Of a DNA stretch of 64,000 nucleotides, positions 54,301 to 55,791 are shown piece by piece. The position numbers were made by a program, and so were the translations under genes. The stretch comes from Undaria pinnatifida (Eukaryota; Sar; Phaeophyceae; Laminariales; Alariaceae): contig JABAKD010000005.1 in NCBI GenBank assembly GCA_012845835.1, positions 1,027,075-1,091,074 of the forward strand. The letters run 5' to 3'. The notes beneath the pieces were generated by a model. That model was not told where the DNA came from. It did no database searches and saw nothing but the letters and a program-made list of their open reading frames with translations. Position 1 is the stretch's first letter. Each line of letters opens with the position of its first letter.

Positions 54301-55693
54301 GTCTGGCCGCGGAGTGACGCGCCGATCGCATGCGCAGGGCAATGTCGCTGTGTCACCATCTAAGTCACCGAACGTTTTTCTGCTGCATCTGACGAGTTGG
54401 ACCATCGCATTATCATAAATATCGAACAATGCCATGGTCCGAGTTTACCCATTCCAACTGAGGAATCAAGTGCTTTCTTTTATGCGGCCAAAAACCATAC
54501 CTGAAGCTCCAAACCGGATCGCATCGGAAACAGCCTCATGCTGCACATTGCCGGAAGGTAAACGTGACAACAACAGAAGGAGGATCTTCTCGCAACATTT
54601 CTTGTTATTTTTACATGCACGGATCGCTTGATATCTTTCGATCAGGTGCGTGAAACGTTGGCGACGGCAGGGAAAGGGGCGGTCAAAAGAAAGTCGGTCA
54701 ACAAACTTTAGAGATCAAATGTGTCCAGGGCGTTAATCGGTCGGGGTTGGAGGCGTTACGTCTGCTAGTTTAGTCGATGCAAGATGTGACTCAGAAAGAC
54801 GATGCGCCTCTTACGGCATTTCATATCGCACCCCCCCTCCACGAAATGAATTACCTCCCACCCCCCCCCAGAAAATATTAACTAATTTAATTACCTTACC
54901 CCCCCCCCCCCCCCCGCTGAAAAATTGCCTACTTACTAAACCCCCCTCAAAAAGTAAAACTTACGTGATGAATTTCAAAATGGCATCTCCCCCGCATATG
55001 TGATAACACCAACCGGTCGCCCCGGTGGCGTATCAGGTTATCTTCGACCCTGGTATAGGTCAGTTTCGTGAGTTCGAATCCCCCCGAGGGCATACTCGTA
55101 TAAATTCGTGGGGACTTTTTCTTGTGCACAAATTGACTTGCGGAAAGCGCGAGAGCGTGAGTTAGCAACACTCGATAAACAATCGACGAGCAATGGGATT
55201 GATGAACCCTATGCGCGATAAAAGTTGAAGGCAAGAGCCGGGGGGGAGAAGGGACGACACCTGTGCCCACGGCTTGTCCAGAAGCTGGAAAGTAAATGTG
55301 TGTGAAAAAAAAACAAAAAAGTTACAACACCATATCGCCTCTCTCGAAAGTAGAAATTGCACAATTGTCCCTTCCCCCCCCATATACTCCAAATAGTATA
55401 GGGTTATCAATGAGTGAAAAAAATCAATGTAATACTGTGAAATTTACCTTCGTACCGTATTTCTGTTGTGACCAACGGATCGTCCAATTTTGTTTCCCGA
55501 CCAGGCTCGCGAAATTCTGACGACAACGGTGAGAAGGCTGGGCGAAGCACTGGTGGAGGCAGAAGAACAGCTCAGGGAAGACGAACACCACATGTGCGGA
55601 AGCTACCTTAAGCCACCCCGTCCAAGATTTGATCAATTATGGACGGAGTTCCGAAAAATCACGACAAGTCCGAAAAATCACGAGAAGAACTAG
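8691..55693 (+). CDS. Giant multi-exon coiled-coil protein gene, about 2,200 residues
   Basis: Proposed exons with phase in/out: 8691-8780 (start/0), 9574-about 10150 (0/?), 16110-16574 (0/0), 19930-20085 (0/0), 22802-22948 (0/0), 25547-25639 (0/0), 25718-25810 (0/0), 28888-29021 (0/2), 33030-33119 (2/2), 35271-35361 (2/0), 36059-36217 (0/0), 38188-38315 (0/2), 41040-41193 (2/0), 43232-43335 (0/2), 45041-45142 (2/2), 46862-48476 (2/0), 50719-52486 (0/1), 52733-53068 (1/1), 53453-53733 (1/0) and 55505-55693 (stop). Each exon is open, bordered by AG and GT, and rich in Glu, Arg, Ala and Gln as expected of coiled coils. Phases match at every junction from 16110 on, but I picked between alternative donors at 35361 and 48476. 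The 3' border of exon 2 is unresolved, and early exons could belong to a separate gene. The family is not recognised. A cytoskeletal or flagellar scaffold is possible, on composition only. Confidence 0.62.
8807..9075 (+). repeat. TGTATG microsatellite in intron 1
   Basis: A nearly pure TGTATG hexanucleotide array at 8821-8910, followed by a degraded TGTATTTG/TGTATG mix to about 9075. Confidence 0.95.
9574..10185 (+). CDS. Exon 2, Gly/Ser-rich N-terminal region
   Basis: The frame enters after TATGAAG as GDLSCAITDAVSDYVRLRGL, then NNLCPDVKKWSPPPG, and continues as a Gly/Ser/Asn-rich, probably disordered region with an eight-Gly run and phospho-like sites (KRSNSIPSPTWEM). An acceptor at 9528/9529 would add 15 residues in the same frame. 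The right border is uncertain. The frame stays open to TAA at 10185. The best-looking donor is CTAG/GTGGGT after 10156 (phase 1), which would need an unseen exon before 16110. Weaker phase-0 donors follow 10044, 10080 and 10146. If none is used, 8691-10185 would be a separate two-exon gene of roughly 235 residues. Confidence 0.6.
   Translation, partial: GDLSCAITDAVSDYVRLRGLNNLCPDVKKWSPPPGPAAYLDAGLPKISGDASVPRGLLLASYPPATSKGNHGGGFGSTAGTRPSGAASKDNDCGISGSGNEMHCSGTSENYPCGENRRGGGGGGGGTQKGVGMGLKRSNSIPSPTWEMKGPEGFNSQVLSFDDDAAAEMVTVSADAGTREDGGNLGSGSGLVSLGGSSPKRWS
10186..13225. other. Intron or intergenic stretch with no recognised gene
   Basis: Low-complexity C-rich tracts (11480-11540, 11660-11710), homopolymer A/T runs and otherwise unique sequence. 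The block 12441-12755 is open in several frames on both strands without splice signals and is not called. Confidence 0.45.
13226..13466 (+). repeat. Tandem array of a dispersed 78-79 bp repeat (three copies)
   Basis: The unit starts CCCCTTTACAACTGGAAACC, contains AAGTTACTTGGATTTAGTAT and ends CGGGGGCTCTAAAA. Starts are at 13226, 13305 and 13384. Inverted copies lie at 14552-14640, 18958-19145 and 30505-30590. Confidence 0.85.
13600..15955 (+). pseudogene. Array of decayed copies of exon 3 (exon at 16110)
   Basis: The best copy, 13760-13812, reads CTTCTGCGCTCTCTGAGGCT and still encodes NLLRSLRLE, compared with LLRSLRLERAASR at the intact exon; its acceptor AG is lost. Further copies are near 13602-13648, 15711-15755 (ACGTCCCAGCTTTTTCTCTC), 15838-15870 (intron flank only) and 15895-15952 (GTGCTCTCTGAGACTTTAGA, with in-frame stops). 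The upstream C/T-rich acceptor tract (CCCTTCCCACGATAAACGTC at the intact exon) is duplicated with each copy, so exon plus flanking intron was copied. A second, unrelated tandem repeat occupies parts of 13850-14060 and 15050-15520. Confidence 0.65.
15085..15510 (+). repeat. Degraded tandem repeat of about 100 bp
   Basis: Four units share GCGGCAACGACAGCGCTC-like and ACATTGCCGGAG-like words followed by an AAACTACTTG-like word. The same AAACTACTTGAAATTAGAGT word recurs near 13876, 13947, 14025 and 38042, linking this array to the 79 bp family. Confidence 0.6.
16110..16574 (+). CDS. Exon 3, basic Ser/Gln-rich region
   Basis: The acceptor GTCGCAG/CTT and donor AAG/GTAAGT are both strong. There are 155 codons, phase 0 on both sides. 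It begins LLRSLRLERAASRHRHRNNS and continues through SIGSDGRPFSPPDEWDDTGI, SLRPKTVPSRAISPKK, a Gln run, and ends GFDLWNKRRRK. It is rich in Ser, Arg and Gln and probably disordered, with a basic C-terminal patch that could act as a nuclear-localisation or binding motif. Its 5' part is repeated as fossils upstream. Confidence 0.72.
16693..16860 (+). repeat. 52 bp tandem repeat, three copies
   Basis: Three near-identical units of GGCTAGTGGCTATGATTCCG followed by TTTTGTGAATGACGGGCCTT and a T run, ending in a 16-base poly-T. Confidence 0.95.
17020..17325 (+). repeat. GGTATTRTAG decanucleotide satellite
   Basis: About 20 units of GGGTATTGTA/GGGTATTATA, grading into shorter GTATTATA units at the right end. 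Confidence 0.95.
17460..17478 (+). repeat. Poly-G tract
   Basis: A run of 19 G. Its length is likely to be unreliable in assembly. Confidence 0.9.
17541..17665 (+). repeat. CACACCCTTT decanucleotide satellite
   Basis: About 12 units of TTTCACACCC with few substitutions. It is pyrimidine-rich, so it could act as a decoy splice acceptor tract inside the intron. Confidence 0.9.
18395..18640 (+). mobile_element. Dispersed non-autonomous repeat, copy 1
   Basis: Shares in order the words CTTCTGAGTGAGGCACAAGC, AGGTTCAATCCGAC, GGCCCAGGTATCAGAA, AAAACAAGAATCGCATTTTA, GGGGTTAATG and GCCGAAAAGTGGTAT with copies at 20235, 21690, 22225, 23500, 30275, 35515, 56335 and 62920. No coding sequence. Ends and target duplications were not resolved. 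Confidence 0.5.
18870..19710 (+). pseudogene. Four decayed copies of exon 4 (exon at 19930)
   Basis: Copies begin near 18878, 19246, 19430 and 19640. Copy 2 reads FGGGTGDDAVEFPDIREA, against FGGGTGDDAVEFLDIREA in the intact exon, then hits a stop. Copy 3 reads FAGGTGDDAVEFPDI. Copy 4 is frameshifted and copy 1 is more diverged. None keeps the sequence GTTGGTAAGC that continues the intact exon. The segment upstream of the acceptor (CTCGTG...ATTGCCCAG) is copied too, so the unit is exon plus intron flank. Inverted copies of the 79 bp repeat lie at 18958-19145. Confidence 0.72.
19930..20085 (+). CDS. Exon 4, acidic then Ala/Arg-rich helix
   Basis: Acceptor TTGCCCAG/TTT, donor AGG/GTAAGG, 52 codons, phase 0/0. 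It reads FGGGTGDDAVEFLDIREAAL then VSVAEAFARRALPWQAQLCP and RALQDMEIARVR. An internal TTG/GTAAGC after 19989 is an alternative donor, also phase 0, giving a 20-codon version. It is the most downstream and only intact member of a five-copy array. Confidence 0.7.
20235..20430 (-). mobile_element. Dispersed non-autonomous repeat, inverted copy
   Basis: Contains TAGAGGTACGTACCACTTTC, TCTTGTTTAGCAAAAC, GGTATACCTAGGCCATGGGG and GTTGCATTTTCAGTTCACTC, the reverse of the element at 18395 and 30275. Confidence 0.5.
21690..21900 (-). mobile_element. Dispersed non-autonomous repeat, diverged inverted copy
   Basis: Contains GAGGTACATACCACCTTTTT, TTGTTGGAATACCCAGGCCATG and the CTCTTCAAGTGGGATGCCTTC region, matching the family at 20235 and 14130. 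No coding sequence. Confidence 0.45.
22225..22400 (+). mobile_element. Dispersed non-autonomous repeat, partial copy
   Basis: The words ACCAACCACTTTTTTTTTAC, TATGCCTTCTGAGGCAACAT and AAACTGAAAGTGCAACCCGA match the left half of the copies at 30275 and 35515. Confidence 0.45.
22695..22740 (+). pseudogene. Decayed copy of the start of exon 5
   Basis: GCAAGTGCTTCATGCCACTG matches GCAGGTGTTTCATGCTGCTG at the acceptor of the intact exon 100 bases downstream. The copy has lost CAG (now CAAG) and decays after about 35 bases. Confidence 0.55.
22802..22948 (+). CDS. Exon 5, coiled-coil segment
   Basis: Acceptor CTTGCAG/GTG, donor GAG/GTAGGT, 49 codons, phase 0/0. It reads VFHAAEGGRQAKAKARQEAL, LRGLLIREERSREMFARGQG, then GLFEGALIE: a basic/acidic amphipathic helix followed by a Gly-rich loop. 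Confidence 0.75.
23500..23605 (+). mobile_element. Dispersed non-autonomous repeat, right-end copy
   Basis: GATGATTTGGGGGTTAAGGA, CCCAGTCATTCAGAAAA, CCAAAAGCGCTACCTC and ATCGTAGCA match 62980-63050, 14949-15020 and 30585-30650. Confidence 0.5.
23925..25060 (+). repeat. Degraded tandem repeat, unit about 250 bp
   Basis: Units near 23945, 24170, 24425, 24690 and 25000 share GGCGATACGCGATACATCCG-like, TCTGTTCGATAG-like, GACGTATAGC-like and AGCCATGGTCGCACACTCTT-like words in the same order. The centre copies (24170 and 24425) are the most alike. The array lies in the intron between exons 5 and 6. No coding sequence is apparent. Confidence 0.65.
25547..25639 (+). CDS. Exon 6, 31-residue coiled-coil repeat unit a
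   Basis: Acceptor TTGGCAG/ATC, donor GAG/GTAGGT, exactly 31 codons, phase 0/0. It reads IKGFIKRSEAAHAKELSSWM then GERRSRLQRAE. It is the first of three tandem copies, and the next copy has the same length and borders. Confidence 0.78.
25718..25810 (+). CDS. Exon 7, 31-residue coiled-coil repeat unit b
   Basis: Acceptor GTGTTAG/ACC, donor GAG/GTAGGT, 31 codons, phase 0/0. It reads TSGLAKRSEAAHAAELSTRV then ETMHSRLQRAE, about 65 percent identical to exon 6 at the protein level. The equal length and symmetric phase show a clean tandem exon duplication. The intron between the two contains long G tracts. Confidence 0.78.
25880..25976 (+). pseudogene. Third, broken copy of the exon 6/7 unit
   Basis: Acceptor TATTCAG/ATC and donor GCGGAG/GTAGGT are kept and the end GGTTGCAACGGGCGGAG matches exon 6. 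The body is 97 bases, so the frame is shifted, and it has an in-frame TAG nine codons in. Splicing it in would truncate the protein. Confidence 0.72.
25977..28887. other. Intron 7, no recognised exon
   Basis: Mostly unique sequence. It has a TCT microsatellite at 27250-27280 and short TAACCCT-like words at 28750. An open frame at 26461-26811 has an acceptor-like TTTGCAG but no donor or family similarity, and is not called. Confidence 0.4.
28888..29021 (+). CDS. Exon 8, coiled-coil segment
   Basis: Acceptor TTCGTAG/GCG, donor CCAG/GTGAGC, 134 bases, phase 0/2. It reads AEEERTKTALDRWIQIFNGS, RARFDAFDSLEAAGRRVLSS, then EENAR (split codon). The last 40 bases and the donor are repeated three times downstream in decayed form. 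Confidence 0.75.
29170..29655 (+). pseudogene. Three decayed copies of the 3' end of exon 8
   Basis: Copies end at 29251 (CCTATGAGGAGAACACTAG/GTGAGT), 29446 (TTCCGAGGAGAATGCCGG/GCGAGC, donor lost) and 29655 (GACCGAGGAGAACGCCAG/GTGAGC). The intact exon ends TTCTGAGGAAAATGCCAG/GTGAGC. The following intron words (CCACTTTATCACCGCC, GTGCCGGTTG, AACAACCAGTGGTGG) are repeated with each unit of about 200 bp. Two relics keep usable donors but have no matching open acceptor half. Confidence 0.7.
29838..30268 (+). repeat. 19 bp minisatellite
   Basis: About 22 units of GACCTTCGACAGTTGAAAT with ACACTT and ACAATT variants. The unit length is not a multiple of 3, so three units make a 19-residue repeat and the minus strand looks like a long protein. 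That reading frame is an artefact. Confidence 0.95.
30275..30480 (+). mobile_element. Dispersed non-autonomous repeat, copy
   Basis: Contains AGGTTCACCAACCATCGTGT, TTCTGAGGGTCCTCCTCACT, AAACTGAAAGGGAAGC, GACCAGGTTATACATGAAAA and TTTGCAAAACAAGAGTG. It parallels the copy at 35515 and is followed at 30505 by a copy of the 79 bp repeat. Confidence 0.5.
31754..31821. repeat. Perfect 22 bp inverted repeat
   Basis: ACCTATGTATCTGTATCGAA-TA at 31754-31775 and its exact reverse complement at 31800-31821, with a 24-base loop. The next 30 bases (GGCGCGACTGTATGCGCAC) have a direct copy near 32047 (GACGCGACTATATGCGCAT), so the hairpin sits at one edge of a 220 bp duplication. Confidence 0.85.
32247..32579 (-). 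CDS. Candidate antisense intronic coding fragment, possible small membrane protein
   Basis: A 110-codon minus-strand frame with two hydrophobic segments near the N-terminus (MFCGALLIC; VYLIIQFAGFLAINLC), then a soluble-looking stretch CPPGYEVDPIPREDLARRMV and a hydrophobic AAPYAAYLLLPKYGPTVIG. The composition is more protein-like than the other minus-strand frames. No splice sites or family were recognised. It lies inside the proposed intron between exons 8 and 9 and could be a nested gene, a mobile-element remnant or chance. Confidence 0.28.
   Translation of the reverse strand: MWCSMFCGALLICTRLARSGWTCGFEGQVYLIIQFAGFLAINLCQYAPRECPPGYEVDPIPREDLARRMVLAAPYAAYLLLPKYGPTVIGAEEPTLLPIVNKCILIQDNM
33030..33119 (+). 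CDS. Exon 9, coiled-coil segment
   Basis: Acceptor AAACCAG/G, donor GAGAG/GTAAGG, 90 bases, phase 2/2. It reads CECIAAQIAEDDGLRAVEDR then SEECTRSRER. The codon rebuilt with exon 8 is AGG (Arg). The acceptor tract is weak. The 3' end is repeated downstream. Confidence 0.6.
33120..33560 (+). pseudogene. Decayed copies of the end of exon 9 and its flank
   Basis: CAGAGAGAAGTAAGAACACG (about 33180) and CAGAGAGAAAGTCAAAGCAG followed by GGGAGAGGTAAAT (about 33360-33395) mirror the exon end AAGCAGAGAGAGGTAAGG. The following flanks (CTACGATGACGCGATAAAAC versus TTACGACGAGGCGGTATAAT) are also duplicated at about 190 bp spacing. Confidence 0.55.
33880..35270 (+). pseudogene. Array of decayed copies of the start of exon 10
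   Basis: At least eight units of roughly 105-220 bp carry a word like GAAGGTACTTGAGCATACTG-CAGAC: near 33896, 33998, 34100, 34615, 34705, 34805, 34920 and 35085. Between them is a C-rich segment (CCCCTGCCTCTCACAAATGC) that resembles an acceptor tract. The copy at 35085 is the closest relative of the intact exon, also matching GACAAGGACGAGCGAGAG and GAGCTGTGGAACCTG, but has an in-frame stop and frameshifts. Confidence 0.7.
35271..35411 (+). CDS. Exon 10, coiled-coil segment
   Basis: Acceptor GTGAAG/G, phase 2 in. It reads YLSILQTVWEADKNEREVSE, ELWNLQGWLS, then VGSHKLVQQTLRAFVR. Two donors are possible: TCC/GTGGGT after 35361 (phase 0, fits exon 11) and CGAAG/GTGCAG after 35411 (phase 2, would need another exon). 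Both could be used. It is the last and only intact member of the array that precedes it. Confidence 0.65.
35515..35785 (+). mobile_element. Dispersed non-autonomous repeat, copy
   Basis: Starts GTAAAGGTGCACCACGTGTG and contains TTCTGAGGCTCCTAACCACT, AACTGAAAAAGCAACCCGAT, TTTTGGGTTCATAAGG and CAGCCAAAAAGCGAAAGG, in the same order as at 30275 and 22225. Confidence 0.5.
36059..36217 (+). CDS. Exon 11, Ala/Arg-rich coiled coil
   Basis: Acceptor TTTTAAG/GCG, donor CAC/GTGGGT, 53 codons, phase 0/0. It reads ATSLLWEARNAAEFAGAARA, TAATQRATEARSIASTRRDR, then RIVVRKHKEELLH. No fossil copies were noticed around this exon. Confidence 0.72.
36218..38187. other. Intron 11
   Basis: Holds a full inverted SINE (37208-37505) and a segment at 37560-37650 (GGGACGGAGCGCGTCGGGAT, ACCGACCAGGCAGGCATC) whose relatives lie at 18030 and 44845, pointing to another dispersed repeat. 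No exon was seen. Confidence 0.5.
37208..37505 (-). mobile_element. Full-length tRNA-derived SINE, inverted
   Basis: Read on the minus strand: a head with an A-box-like GGTGGCGTATCAGGATATCC and a B-box-like GAGTTCGAATCCCCC, then a body (ATACTCGTATAAATTCGT, GAGAGCGTG, CCCTATGCGCGATAAAAATT, CCATGGCTTGTCCAGAATCT) and an A-rich tail. It matches the copies at 43948 and 55017 along its whole length. RNA polymerase III transcription and LINE-driven copying are inferred from the class. Confidence 0.85.
38188..38315 (+). CDS. Exon 12, coiled-coil segment
   Basis: Acceptor TAAGCAG/GCG (or three bases earlier), donor GAAAG/GTTTGA, 128 bases, phase 0/2. It reads AEEERATSEDAARSRAFGQA, IKELKASNVSRREDIEAQLR, then RER. 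The donor is weak. A second, diverged copy lies 500 bases downstream. Confidence 0.7.
38535..38632 (+). repeat. 48 bp direct repeat, two copies
   Basis: GTCCATCGGAGTCCACTTCG plus GAGTATTTCAGGGTTTCTGA, repeated once with few changes. Confidence 0.85.
38675..38817 (+). pseudogene. Second, diverged copy of exon 12
   Basis: AAGGCTTCCAATGCTAGCAG and CCCCAACTCCGTTTCAAAAG/GTTAGA align with the intact exon end. The frame is open (KASNASRRDLVEPQLRFKR), but the N-terminal half has lost its charged heptad character (RIIITSIRKGGKD). With an acceptor at GCAG/G it would be phase 2/2 and could be inserted without shifting the frame. It is more likely decayed than used. Confidence 0.5.
39319..39452 (+). repeat. 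ATC trinucleotide microsatellite
   Basis: ATCATC array with GTC and CTC interruptions. Smaller relatives are at 32664-32712 and 34366-34385. All three follow the same flank (GAGCTC, then a word like CAACATGAGGAGCTAAATAT), so the microsatellite is part of a dispersed repeat. Confidence 0.9.
41040..41193 (+). CDS. Exon 13, coiled-coil segment
   Basis: Acceptor GGACAG/C (or GAAG/G six bases earlier, same phase) after a C-rich tract, donor GAG/GTAAGG, phase 2/0. It reads MFAARQEETDRCALFRKEIA, ALAADLDVEMERLASALQAR, then RLEEEELSEAE, with clear heptads. Confidence 0.8.
41213..41345 (+). mobile_element. SINE 3' fragment just after exon 13
   Basis: CGAGCCATGGGAATGCTGAA, GACGCCTGTGACCACGTCTT and GTTCAGAAGATAGGATGTAA match the tail half of the SINE at 43948. 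The insertion sits 19 bases past the donor. Confidence 0.6.
41538..43170 (+). pseudogene. Seven decayed copies of exon 14
   Basis: Relics begin near 41538, 42251, 42459, 42588, 42723, 42870 and 43118, at a spacing of about 130-150 bp in the later part. Each keeps a word like GGTGTCTGCGGCGGTAGCTT then GAGGAAGAAGCACGAGCATG, seen in the intact exon as GTGTCTGCGGCGGTAGCTTC and GAGGAAGAAACAAGAGCGTA. Each is preceded by a relic of the same acceptor flank (CTAGCATGTAGATGCCTGTT) and followed by CATCAAGGCAACAATCGACG-like intron. Stops, frameshifts and lost acceptors break them. Confidence 0.75.
43232..43335 (+). CDS. Exon 14, coiled-coil segment
   Basis: Acceptor GATATAG/GTG, donor GACAG/GTGCAT, 104 bases, phase 0/2. 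It reads VSAAVASLQEEETRAYDREA then LLGETMLAERDNED. It is the most downstream and only intact copy of an eight-member array. Confidence 0.75.
43731..43936 (+). repeat. GGTACTATTA-type degenerate decamer repeat
   Basis: About 20 imprecise units of GGTA(G/C)TATTA/GTTTGGTACT. The SINE at 43948 is inserted at its right end. Confidence 0.8.
43948..44246 (+). mobile_element. Full-length tRNA-derived SINE
   Basis: The head CGCCCCGGTGGCGTATCAGG carries an A-box-like TGGCGTATCAGG, and the B-box-like GAGTTCGAGCCCC lies about 50 bases on. The body matches 37208 and 55017, with a poly-A tail at 44235-44246. AGGTACT just before the head and AGGTACT right after the tail look like a target-site duplication. 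Confidence 0.88.
45041..45142 (+). CDS. Exon 15, coiled-coil segment
   Basis: Acceptor GTCGCAG/T, donor AAACG/GTGAGG, 102 bases, phase 2/2. It reads HLEAWIQQQEREGAAAFAQG then IADASRQLLEDRK, with the last codon CG+G (Arg) completed by the next exon. Confidence 0.75.
45540..45662 (+). repeat. Tandem duplication of about 50 bp
   Basis: TACCCGAGTATACCAATAGC plus AATCAGTTGTGGTACCCAAG, repeated with two mismatches. Confidence 0.8.
46680..46861 (+). pseudogene. Upstream duplicate of the 5' end of exon 16
   Basis: CTCGTACAG/ATGGGTTGCTGTC aligns with CTCGTGCAG/GTGGGTCGACGAC 171 bases later. The copy reads WVAVTNGSTSDTSQAGVSFL against WVDDVNDSTSIISHADASFL. It keeps the acceptor and phase but runs to a stop at 46876. 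Used as the acceptor, it would truncate the protein. Confidence 0.65.
46862..48476 (+). CDS. Exon 16, large exon: Thr/Pro-rich region plus coiled coil
   Basis: Acceptor CTCGTGCAG/G, phase 2 in. After WVDDVNDSTSIIS comes a Thr/Pro/Asp-rich stretch, then two repeats (HGTFTQHPRPLEQHNNVEA and KGTFTQHPPALGQPKKLEA). A coiled coil follows (AQKRINRAESLAVLAQEESE, KTRLTAEADEAAAKRWAAQQ), then a long low-complexity acidic region and a C-terminal helix (IEEEWLKALQNIVEENE). GAG/GTGAAT after 48476 joins exon 17 in phase 0. If not spliced, the frame ends at TAA 48524 with a Cys-rich tail unlike the rest. A shorter isoform ending there is possible. Confidence 0.75.
48575..48660 (-). mobile_element. SINE tail fragment, inverted
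   Basis: GAGCCATGGTCACCGGTGTC, TGCCTTCATTTCCACTGCGC and GGCTCAGCATTACTTTTTC resemble the SINE tail at 37240-37330. No head is present. Confidence 0.5.
48675..48850 (+). repeat. GGGTC-rich segment related to 57970-58290
   Basis: Scattered GGGTCGGGTC words with AATATCACGGGTCGGGTCGG, matching the flanks of the pure GGGTC array at 58093. The end is mirrored (GACCCAACCC, GACCCG), giving partial inverted-repeat potential. Confidence 0.6.
49162..49221. repeat. Perfect 17 bp inverted repeat
   Basis: TGTCAAGGCCTTCACAT at 49162-49178 and its exact reverse complement at 49205-49221, with a 26-base loop. Confidence 0.85.
49205..49490 (+). repeat. Degraded tandem repeat, unit about 100 bp, three copies
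   Basis: Units share words like CTTGACAGGACGAAATTACA, CCGTCAAAGACCTCCTTG, AACTAGTAC and TCTAGAAGTG at about 49215, 49312 and 49400. The hairpin at 49162 abuts the left end. Confidence 0.65.
50505..50560 (+). pseudogene. Decayed upstream copy of the start of exon 17
   Basis: GGCAAAGGTGATCCACTTGA-CGGAGCTAGGAAAA aligns with GGCGAAGGTAATCGACTTAG-CGGAGCTCGGAAAA at the intact exon 200 bases on (AKVIHLTELGK against AKVIDLAELGK). After about 45 bases the copy loses similarity and its frame ends. Confidence 0.65.
50719..52486 (+). CDS. Exon 17, largest exon: repeat array and EF-hand-like segment
   Basis: Acceptor GGCGAAG/GTA, donor TTGCCG/GTGGGT, 589 codons plus one base, phase 0/1. It begins VIDLAELGKTIGVLPRGAAV with a compact Ala/Leu-rich domain and LETKAELDAYGEEVCDDLSM. 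At 51417-51800 a tandem protein repeat follows. The C-terminal part has TLLRLLSSQFLGNLFSHLSK and LDEFSRLDGETVKSEARGV, then LLDARDTGALPPAALMAALQ. The last resembles an EF-hand loop but lacks the final acidic residue, so calcium binding is doubtful. If the donor is skipped the frame ends at TGA 52512. Confidence 0.77.
51417..51800 (+). repeat. In-frame coding tandem repeat of 45/48 bp
   Basis: Six or seven units of 15-16 residues, consensus ESACSTQASAVAAAGA, with variants EPACNPHASAV, ESASNTHASAV, ESTCSARVSTV and ESASNTHVSTV. All unit lengths are multiples of three, so copy-number change keeps the frame. Confidence 0.9.
52733..53068 (+). CDS. Exon 18
   Basis: A strong acceptor (CGGTTCTCTTTCAG/GG) and the donor ATGG/GTGAGC give 336 bases, phase 1/1, open throughout. 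The end (MARKNRLRLAVESSMATFAT, ALEAVNQRM) is helical and clearly protein-like; the start is less so. A rival reading uses frame GALVSVLANLGLLKQMSTLR-LSNEK with a donor AAG/GTGCAT at about 52807, but its phase does not fit its neighbours. Because phases are 1/1, the exon can also be skipped in frame. Confidence 0.55.
53453..53733 (+). CDS. Exon 19, coiled-coil segment
   Basis: Acceptor CTGTGACAG/CC after a long C-rich tract, donor GTGCAG/GTGGGT, phase 1/0. It reads YGRLERRSLTLEQRRLEAAR, LLSAQAHQNASTAQNSRSRE, NNRRTELREKFTAANLERVL, then a less helical AATAARISATTELWDAGGRA. An internal TCC/GTGAGT after 53637 is an alternative donor, also phase 0. Confidence 0.75.
54026..54330 (+). pseudogene. Repeated exon-like fragments in the last intron
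   Basis: Three copies near 54026, 54100 and 54298 share a word like AGTCTGGCAGAAAAGGAGCG followed by CGCCGAGTGC. The middle one reads SLAEKERAECTQSVLEEC before a stop. GACCCAAGCGTCCGAGCCCA is also repeated as GCAATGAAGCGTCCAAGCCC. They look like fossils of a coiled-coil exon with no surviving intact copy nearby. Confidence 0.5.
55017..55320 (+). mobile_element. Full-length tRNA-derived SINE in the last intron
   Basis: Head CGCCCCGGTGGCGTATCAGG, B-box-like GAGTTCGAATCCCCC, body as at 43948, A-rich tail to about 55320. AACACCA occurs just before the head and again just after the tail, a likely 7 bp target-site duplication. Confidence 0.88.
55505..55693 (+). CDS. Exon 20, terminal coiled-coil exon with stop
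   Basis: Acceptor TTTCCCGACCAG/GCT, phase 0, 62 codons plus TAG. It reads AREILTTTVRRLGEALVEAE, EQLREDEHHMCGSYLKPPRP, RFDQLWTEFRKITTSPKNHE, KN. No GT in a donor context follows the helical part, so reading to the stop is the simplest model. Confidence 0.72.
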   Translation, partial: AREILTTTVRRLGEALVEAEEQLREDEHHMCGSYLKPPRPRFDQLWTEFRKITTSPKNHEKN

Positions 55694-55785
55694 AGAGCGC
55701 GCGCGGCCGACGTAGCACAGCACGCAGCTTACAAAGCTGAATGAATATTTACAAAGCTCAATCGGTCACACTCAGAGCTGACGTA

Positions 55786-55791
55786 AATAAA
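55786..55791 (+). terminator. Possible polyadenylation signal
   Basis: AATAAA, 93 bases after the stop of exon 20. It supports 55693 as the gene end, although stramenopile genes do not strictly need this hexamer. Confidence 0.4.
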
